DNA of 64,000 nucleotides from Clostridia bacterium. Its GTDB lineage: Bacteria; Bacillota; Clostridia; Oscillospirales; CAG-272. Positions 59,888-64,000 of the stretch are shown here, piece after piece. The position numbers and the translations under genes were made by a program. Each line of letters opens with the position of its first letter. The first letter of the stretch is position 1. The notes beneath the pieces were generated by a model, which did not search any database, was not told the origin of the DNA, and saw only the letters and a program-made list of their open reading frames with translations. The DNA is taken from the NCBI GenBank assembly GCA_017503325.1, contig JAFVTI010000030.1:1-64000 (forward strand), given 5' to 3'.

Positions 59888-60479
59888 TGATAAAGCCCTC
59901 CTTGATCAGAATCTCGCGAAGGCCCTTTTTGATCTCGTCCAGCTCGCGGTATACCGTGCTCTCGCTGACGTGCAGCATGGAGGCAATGTCCATAATACGA
60001 TCTGCGCAATAATATCGGCAAACAAAAATAAATGCGCGCTTTTCGGGCATCTTGCGCAAATAATCGCTGAGCAAGCGGCTCAAACGGTACACCTCGTAAT
60101 CATCCGCCACCGACGGCTCATACGGAATGCATCCGTCCAGCTCGTCCAATGAAACGGTCATCTCACTGGGCACACGACTTTTTGCGTGATTCTTTTTGTA
60201 TCGAACGACGGCTGTATTGCGCATGATCTTGGACAAAAAGACCTGAAAAAACGTGGGCTTGGCAGGGGGAATGGCATTCCAAGTGCCAAAATAAGTATCG
60301 TTGAGACATTCCTCGCTGTCAGGGTCGTTATGCAGGATGTTATACGCAATGGTGTAGAGATACCGTCCGTACTTACGGTCTGTCTCGGTAATGGCTCTTT
60401 CTTCCCTTTGCCAATACAGATCAATGATACGGTGGTCCTCCAGCAGCGGTCGGCTATCCGTGGTGTCTGTCATTTTCAT
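59880..60479 (-). CDS. ECF-type RNA polymerase sigma factor
   Basis: A 199-aa sigma factor. Region 2 is DRKYGRYLYTIAYNILHNDPDSEECLNDTYFGTWNAIPP and SKIMRNTAVVRYKKNHAKS. Region 4 is IMDIASMLHVSESTVYRELDEIKKGLREIL. Its genetic pairing with a membrane LRR protein mirrors the pair at 48.8-51 kb. The ATG lies about 10 nt after AAAGGAG, and AATAT-type bases suggest an upstream promoter that I cannot place exactly. Confidence 0.88.
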   Translation of the reverse strand: MKMTDTTDSRPLLEDHRIIDLYWQREERAITETDRKYGRYLYTIAYNILHNDPDSEECLNDTYFGTWNAIPPAKPTFFQVFLSKIMRNTAVVRYKKNHAKSRVPSEMTVSLDELDGCIPYEPSVADDYEVYRLSRLLSDYLRKMPEKRAFIFVCRYYCADRIMDIASMLHVSESTVYRELDEIKKGLREILIKEGFINA

Positions 60480-60616
60480 GGAAATTTCTCCTTTGGTTGA
60501 TAGAATATATTCTCCATTACTAAAAGTATAGTTTTTTTGAAAAAACTCTCACGTTTTCAAAAATCTTTTTGCTTATTCAAAAAGGAGCGAAACCATCGCT
60601 CCTTTTTGAATATTCA

Positions 60617-61693
60617 TCACGGAACTCTTGTAAACTCCGCGCCGTTGCTGACAAACACAATGGTGCCCTCAAGGTCGGTGCGGTACACCTGCATCTCTCG
60701 CTCCTCGTATCTGTCCAGTACGGGCTGGTTGGGATGTCCGTACTTATTGCCCGTACCGCAGGAAATGACCGCGATCTCGGCGTCAATGGCATCCAGAAAT
60801 TCGTCACAGGACGAGGAGGACGAGCCATGGTGCCCCGATTTGAGAATGTCGCAATCCAATGCACTCGAGCCGTACTTTGCAACGATCTCCTTTTCGGAAG
60901 CGCTCTCGGCGTCTCCCGTCAGAATCATGGAGGTAGAGCCGTAGGTCACCTTGGTCACAAGGCTCCAGTCGTTGAGATCATTATAATCCTTGGAGTTGGG
61001 AGCCAGGAACAAAAATTCCAGCTCTCCAAGGCTGAAGGTGCTGCCGCTTGAAGCGTAGCTGACCGCAGTCCCCTGCTCCTCGGCGCCCTCCATCATACGG
61101 GTATAGTCTCCGGTTGCGGTAAAGGTATCGGTATCCACCTCTGCGTTGGGCATGATCAGGTTGAGCACCTCAAATTCCTCAAATATCATATCCATGCTGC
61201 CGATATGGTCCTCGTGCGGATGGGTCGCGATCACGCAATGCAGCGTGGTCACGCCAAGATCGTCCAGATACCCTTCCAGCGCGTCCTGGCAGTCGTTGTC
61301 TCCCGCATCCACCAGCACGTTGCCCTCGGGTGCCATGATCAGAATGCTGTCAGACTGTCCTACGTCAAAGAAATACACCCTGATCTCTCCGTCCAACGCA
61401 ACTCTTTCGGGCTTTGGCAAAAGATCGACCACAAAATCCACAAAATCGTTATATTTATCTACAAACACCTCGTCCACAAGGTCGTTAGGCAGGATTTTAT
61501 CCAACGCCTTTTCCACGCCCTCACCGACAAAGCCTTCCAGAAAATCCTCTACGTTGTTGGCGGGAATCACACCCGACATGGCAAGCACCACCACGGTGGT
61601 AAACAGCACCGCCAGGACTGCCAGCATGATCAGGCACACGCGCAACGCCTTGGACATCCTCTTGCTCTTTTTTCTTCTCTTCTTCTGTGCCAT
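60617..61693 (-). CDS. ComEC/Rec2-like metallo-beta-lactamase-fold hydrolase
   Basis: A 358-aa protein. A basic N-terminus (KKRRKKSKRMSK) and one transmembrane helix (about 18-40) anchor it. The external MBL domain (about 105-358) has the metal-binding THPHEDHIG, then TGDAE and SGHHGSSSSS, as in the hydrolase domain of ComEC. Stand-alone versions in Firmicutes are thought to act as nucleases or phosphodiesterases. The ATG follows GGAGG. It has no competence gene beside it. Confidence 0.87.
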   Translation of the reverse strand: MAQKKRRKKSKRMSKALRVCLIMLAVLAVLFTTVVVLAMSGVIPANNVEDFLEGFVGEGVEKALDKILPNDLVDEVFVDKYNDFVDFVVDLLPKPERVALDGEIRVYFFDVGQSDSILIMAPEGNVLVDAGDNDCQDALEGYLDDLGVTTLHCVIATHPHEDHIGSMDMIFEEFEVLNLIMPNAEVDTDTFTATGDYTRMMEGAEEQGTAVSYASSGSTFSLGELEFLFLAPNSKDYNDLNDWSLVTKVTYGSTSMILTGDAESASEKEIVAKYGSSALDCDILKSGHHGSSSSSCDEFLDAIDAEIAVISCGTGNKYGHPNQPVLDRYEEREMQVYRTDLEGTIVFVSNGAEFTRVP

Positions 61694-61803
61694 ATATGAC
61701 CTCCTTCACTGAAATATACTATCCTTTGTATATTATATCATATTCCCCATGGATTTGGCAAGATTTTTGTGTTTTTTTGTAAAAAATAAAATGTAAAAAA
61801 GGA

Positions 61804-61832
61804 TTGACAAGCCTTCCCTTTTGTGGTATAAT
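61804..61832 (+). promoter_or_regulatory. Promoter of rpsF-ssb-rpsR
   Basis: TTGACA (61804-61809) and TATAAT (61827-61832) are separated by 17 bp: an exact consensus, 103 bp before rpsF. Confidence 0.9.
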
Positions 61833-61870
61833 GTATTTTCGGTACGGGCTGCAAAGCGGTCCGTCTCTCT

Positions 61871-61903
61871 ACCGCGCATAAATAAATCGAAGAGGTGCGC
61901 GGT
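61871..61903 (+). promoter_or_regulatory. Leader hairpin of rpsF, candidate S6/S18 autoregulatory site
   Basis: A perfect 8-bp stem (ACCGCGCA/TGCGCGGT) encloses 17 bases with a purine-rich loop, in the leader between promoter and rpsF. In many bacteria a leader hairpin bound by the S6-S18 pair represses this operon. The exact protein-binding motif is not verified here. Confidence 0.45.
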
Positions 61904-61934
61904 CGTAATAAAGTCCATAGGGAGGTAAAAACAC

Positions 61935-62321
61935 ATGGAAAAGGTACTCAATTCTTATGAAAGTCTGTTCATCGTTGACGTAAGCAACGGTGAGGAAGCA
62001 ACCAATGCTACCGTGAACAAGTTCACTTCTTTGATTGCTGAGAACGGCACTATCATTGAGGTTGCACAGTGGGGCAAGCGCCGCCTGGCATATCCCATCA
62101 ATGACATGTCCGAAGGCTACTACGTAGTCGTGACCTTCAAGGCTGCAGGTAACTTCCTGGCAGAGCTCGACCGTCTGTTCCAGATCGACGAGAACGTAAT
62201 GCGTTCTCTGACCATCAAGCTGGACTTCGAGCCCACCGCTAAGGCAGCTGTCGTTGAAGAAGCTGTTGAAGAAGTTGCAGTAGTTACCGAGGTTGCCGAA
62301 GTGGCAGCTGACGCTGAGTAA
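61935..62321 (+). CDS. rpsF: 30S ribosomal protein S6
   Basis: A 128-aa S6 protein: YESLFIVDVSNGEEATNATVNKFTSLIAENGTIIEVAQWGKRRLAYPINDMSEGYYVVVTFKA and the following RLFQIDENVMRSLTIKLD are conserved. A C-terminal acidic/Ala/Val-rich tail of about 30 residues extends it beyond the core fold. It binds 16S rRNA with S18. It opens the standard rpsF-ssb-rpsR operon. Confidence 0.96.
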   Translation: MEKVLNSYESLFIVDVSNGEEATNATVNKFTSLIAENGTIIEVAQWGKRRLAYPINDMSEGYYVVVTFKAAGNFLAELDRLFQIDENVMRSLTIKLDFEPTAKAAVVEEAVEEVAVVTEVAEVAADAE

Positions 62322-62344
62322 TCAGACAAAAGAGGTCAGACAGT

Positions 62345-62812
62345 ATGGCAAATTTTAATCTGAACAAAGTCATCCTCGGCGGTAGACTTACCGCTGATCC
62401 TGAACTGAAGCAGACACAGAGCGGCATTGCTGTCGTAACGTTCCGTATGGCAGTCAATCGCAGATTCGCTTCCCGTGACTCCGCGTCCGGTCAGCAGCCT
62501 GAGGTCGATTTCTTTACCGTTACTGCTTGGCGCTCCACTGCTGAGTTTGTCAACCGTTTCTTCAAGAAGGGCTCTTCTATCTGCGTCATCGGCTCTATCC
62601 AGAACAGATCCTGGACCGACCAGCAGGGTCAGAAGCGCTACATGACCGACATTGTCGCTGAAGAGGTCCAGTTTGTGGACAGCCGCAGCGAAAGCCCCGC
62701 ACAGTCCGGCGGCTACGCACCCGATGCTTACGGTGCACCCGCTTACTCCTCTCCCGCAGGCTCTGCGCCCAAGTTTGAGGAGATCAAAACAGACGACGAT
62801 CTGCCCTTCTGA
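62345..62812 (+). CDS. ssb: Single-stranded DNA-binding protein
   Basis: A 155-aa protein with an OB-fold ([38 protein letters not shown]...[36 protein letters not shown]). A Gly/Pro/Ala/Ser-rich linker follows, and the acidic tip DDDLPF ends it. The tip recruits partner proteins. It lies between rpsF and rpsR as in most Firmicutes. Confidence 0.96.
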   Translation: MANFNLNKVILGGRLTADPELKQTQSGIAVVTFRMAVNRRFASRDSASGQQPEVDFFTVTAWRSTAEFVNRFFKKGSSICVIGSIQNRSWTDQQGQKRYMTDIVAEEVQFVDSRSESPAQSGGYAPDAYGAPAYSSPAGSAPKFEEIKTDDDLPF

Positions 62813-62850
62813 GGCGATCGTTCCCAAATTCATATAGGAGGATTCATAAG

Positions 62851-63099
62851 ATGACTGAAAACGTTTCTCGTCCTGCGCGCCCCGTGGTTCGCAGAAGAAA
62901 GAAGGTTTGCATTTTCTGCGCCGATAAGGTTGCTTATATCGATTACAAGGATTCCGCTAAGCTCCGCAAGTTCATCAGCGAGCGCGGCAAGATCCTGCCC
63001 AGAAGAATGTCCGGCACCTGCGCTGTTCACCAGCGTGAGCTCAACACCGCTATCAAGCGTGCTCGCCAGGCTGCTCTTCTGCCCTACGTTTGCGACTGA
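62851..63099 (+). CDS. rpsR: 30S ribosomal protein S18
   Basis: An 82-aa S18 protein: [66 protein letters not shown]. It pairs with S6 in the platform of the small subunit. The CIFC and CAVH spacing retains metal-binding residues found in one S18 type. It ends the operon. Confidence 0.96.
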   Translation: MTENVSRPARPVVRRRKKVCIFCADKVAYIDYKDSAKLRKFISERGKILPRRMSGTCAVHQRELNTAIKRARQAALLPYVCD

Positions 63100-63119
63100 T
63101 TGCAGATTGCAAAGTAAAG

Positions 63120-63153
63120 AAAAAACCGTTCGTTGAAAAACGAGCGGTTTTTT
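63120..63153 (+). terminator. Terminator of the rpsF operon
   Basis: The stem AAAACCG...CGGTTTT with an inner TCGTT/AACGA pair is followed by TTTTCG. Confidence 0.85.
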
Positions 63154-63165
63154 CGTTGATTGTAT

Positions 63166-63189
63166 GCGGGAGCAAGCCCCCGCCCTACG
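63166..63189. repeat. Short copy of the intergenic GC-rich repeat block
   Basis: GCGGGAGCAAGCCC...GCCCTACG equals the same block inside the 67-bp units at 51 kb. It is a single copy. Confidence 0.75.
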
Positions 63190-63213
63190 ACCGCCTTTGA
63201 ATACGATAAACAT

Positions 63214-63330
63214 AAATCCGCCCCAATAGGCGGATTTTTTTCGCAATTCTGCATTCTACATTCTGCATTCTGCATTTTTATTGACCGATGGTCAATAAAA
63301 AAGCTGTTGCCGAAGCAACAGCTTTTTTAT
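63214..63330. terminator. Two terminator-type hairpins between rpsR and the last lipoprotein
   Basis: The first stem is AAATCCGCC/GGCGGATTT with TTTTTT at 63214-63242. The second is AAAAAAGCTGTTGC/GCAACAGCTTTTTT at 63297-63330. Between them lie a TTGACCgatGGTCAA palindrome and TTCTGCATT-type simple repeats like those near 42.1 kb. Confidence 0.75.
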
Positions 63331-63345
63331 GTAGTAATATTAAAA

Positions 63346-63738
63346 TTACTTCTTGTCGTACTTCTGGTCGCCGATGTAGATGAAATCGTCGCCCTTGCTG
63401 AACTCGTACTTGTTGGTGGAAACAACGCTGTCACCGTTTTCGTTGGTCTCAACGTTCTTGTCCCAAGTGAAGATAATCTGGTCGTCTTCGATGGTGTAGG
63501 TGCCGTTGGTGGTGGTAGTGGTGGTCTTGCCGCCAACAGTTGCATCAACAGTCATGGTAACGTTCTTACCCTTGAACTCGTAGGTGGTGGTGTAAGAACC
63601 CTTACCGAAGCCGAGGAAGCCGTCAGACTCATAGGTAGCGGAATAGGTGCCGCTGATGGTGTTGCCGCAGGAAGCGAGCATCATGCACATAATTACAGCA
63701 ACGATAGCAACTGCAACTACTCTGGTCATGGTTTTCAT
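63346..63738 (-). CDS. Small lipoprotein, unknown function
   Basis: A 130-aa protein: signal peptide and lipobox LASC (Cys24), then a beta-rich domain of the type SGTYSATYESDGFLGFGKGSYTTTYEFKGKNVTMTVDATVGGK...GTYTIEDDQIIFTWD. This is the layout of small domain-of-unknown-function lipoproteins that resemble lipocalin-like folds. No catalytic residues are evident. The start follows AAGGAGA. It is monocistronic. Confidence 0.78.
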   Translation of the reverse strand: MKTMTRVVAVAIVAVIMCMMLASCGNTISGTYSATYESDGFLGFGKGSYTTTYEFKGKNVTMTVDATVGGKTTTTTTNGTYTIEDDQIIFTWDKNVETNENGDSVVSTNKYEFSKGDDFIYIGDQKYDKK

Positions 63739-63859
63739 TGTTGATAGTCTCCTTTTGAATGTGTTTTTGGGGTGTTCCCCACGTGAACATTATAGCAGTT
63801 TACGTCACTTTTGTCAATAGATTTATTACTTTTTCCGCAAATAATTTTATTAAGAATTA

Positions 63860-64000
63860 TTAAGTGCCGCAAGACTTTTTGTGACATTTGTACCGTCTGA
63901 ACGCTGCGCATGCAATCTGTGCAGCAATCAGTGCAATCTGTGCCAAAAAGCTCATCCACACCAGCAAATATCCCACAGAGGTATAGGGGGTGGTATTGCT
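63860..64000 (-). CDS. C-terminal end of a membrane protein (runs off right edge)
   Basis: The last 46 codons of a gene continue beyond base 64000. The frame reads YTSVGYLLVWMSFLAQIALIAAQIACAAFRRYKC and ends KKSCGT then TAA. A transmembrane helix and a positively charged tail with three cysteines are visible, giving a membrane protein with its end in the cytoplasm. No family can be named from so little. Confidence 0.6.
   Translation of the reverse strand, partial: SNTTPYTSVGYLLVWMSFLAQIALIAAQIACAAFRRYKCHKKSCGT

Noticed and set aside
63735..63959. Frame with repeated TDC-type residues at the right end
   Set aside because: It overlaps the small lipoprotein start region and a better frame with a membrane helix that continues past the edge.

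Overview
The window looks like a chromosome segment from an anaerobic bacterium of class Clostridia (Firmicutes), of a gut or other fermentative lineage. The evidence is the gene order rpsF-ssb-rpsR, the rplM-rpsI pair, GGAGG-type ribosome sites throughout, NADH-linked [FeFe] hydrogenase genes, several XRE regulators and LytTR/GHKL signalling. Base composition is moderately GC-rich except in two AT-rich cargo genes near 30.6-32.5 kb. I cannot place it below class.

Layout. 1-6.5 kb (minus strand): a GHKL kinase (cut by the left edge) and its LytTR regulator, preceded by a dense island of acetyltransferases with eight complete GNAT domains, one truncated tandem copy and one C-terminal remnant. 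6.5-17 kb: a PflA-like radical SAM protein, an MscS channel, PncC/CinA, ATP-type phosphofructokinase, then a minus-strand operon with an XRE regulator, a lipoprotein, a GNAT-RluA fusion and a family 1 glycosidase; TraX and a second XRE regulator flank a large inverted repeat. 17-25.5 kb: a ten-gene operon for an electron-bifurcating type [FeFe] hydrogenase (HydC ... HydB, HydA). Its middle holds a sensory [FeFe]-hydrogenase-like protein, two DRTGG proteins, a PHP protein and two GHKL ATPases, which look like a built-in redox or H2 sensing module. 25.7-30.2 kb: an XRE regulator with a zinc ribbon, a GNAT, lipoprotein, MazG and CPBP genes.

30.2-33.6 kb is the most unusual part. Three copies of a roughly 210-bp module follow the last bases of rpsI or a 16-bp copy of them. 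Between the copies sit two single genes: a nucleotidyltransferase and an unknown 267-aa protein. Each gene starts 12-20 bp from a module that carries a terminator, a 50-bp palindrome and a near-consensus promoter. Each ends next to an arm full of short repeats. This has the form of a tandem array of recombinase-less one-gene cassettes inserted at the 3' end of rpsI.

33.9-41.9 kb: an S1-domain protein, cardiolipin synthase, GreA, an S41 protease with a degenerate HMA-like N-terminus, a CdaR-type regulator and RsmE. 42.3-48.4 kb: a dlt-like operon (adenylating ligase, carrier protein, MBOAT, SGNH protein) for acylating a surface polymer, joined to a transglutaminase-like lipoprotein. 48.8-51 kb and 58.2-60.5 kb: two ECF sigma factor/membrane protein pairs. 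51.4-56.8 kb: uvrB-X-uvrA. 57-58 kb: a membrane protein with a copy of the uvrB promoter, a structured intergenic stretch and a CAT-anticodon tRNA. 60.6-64 kb: a ComEC-like metallohydrolase, rpsF-ssb-rpsR, a small lipoprotein and the tail of a membrane protein.

Short palindromic elements with GTAGGG/CCCTAC ends, and an unrelated 67-bp tandem repeat, are scattered between genes.
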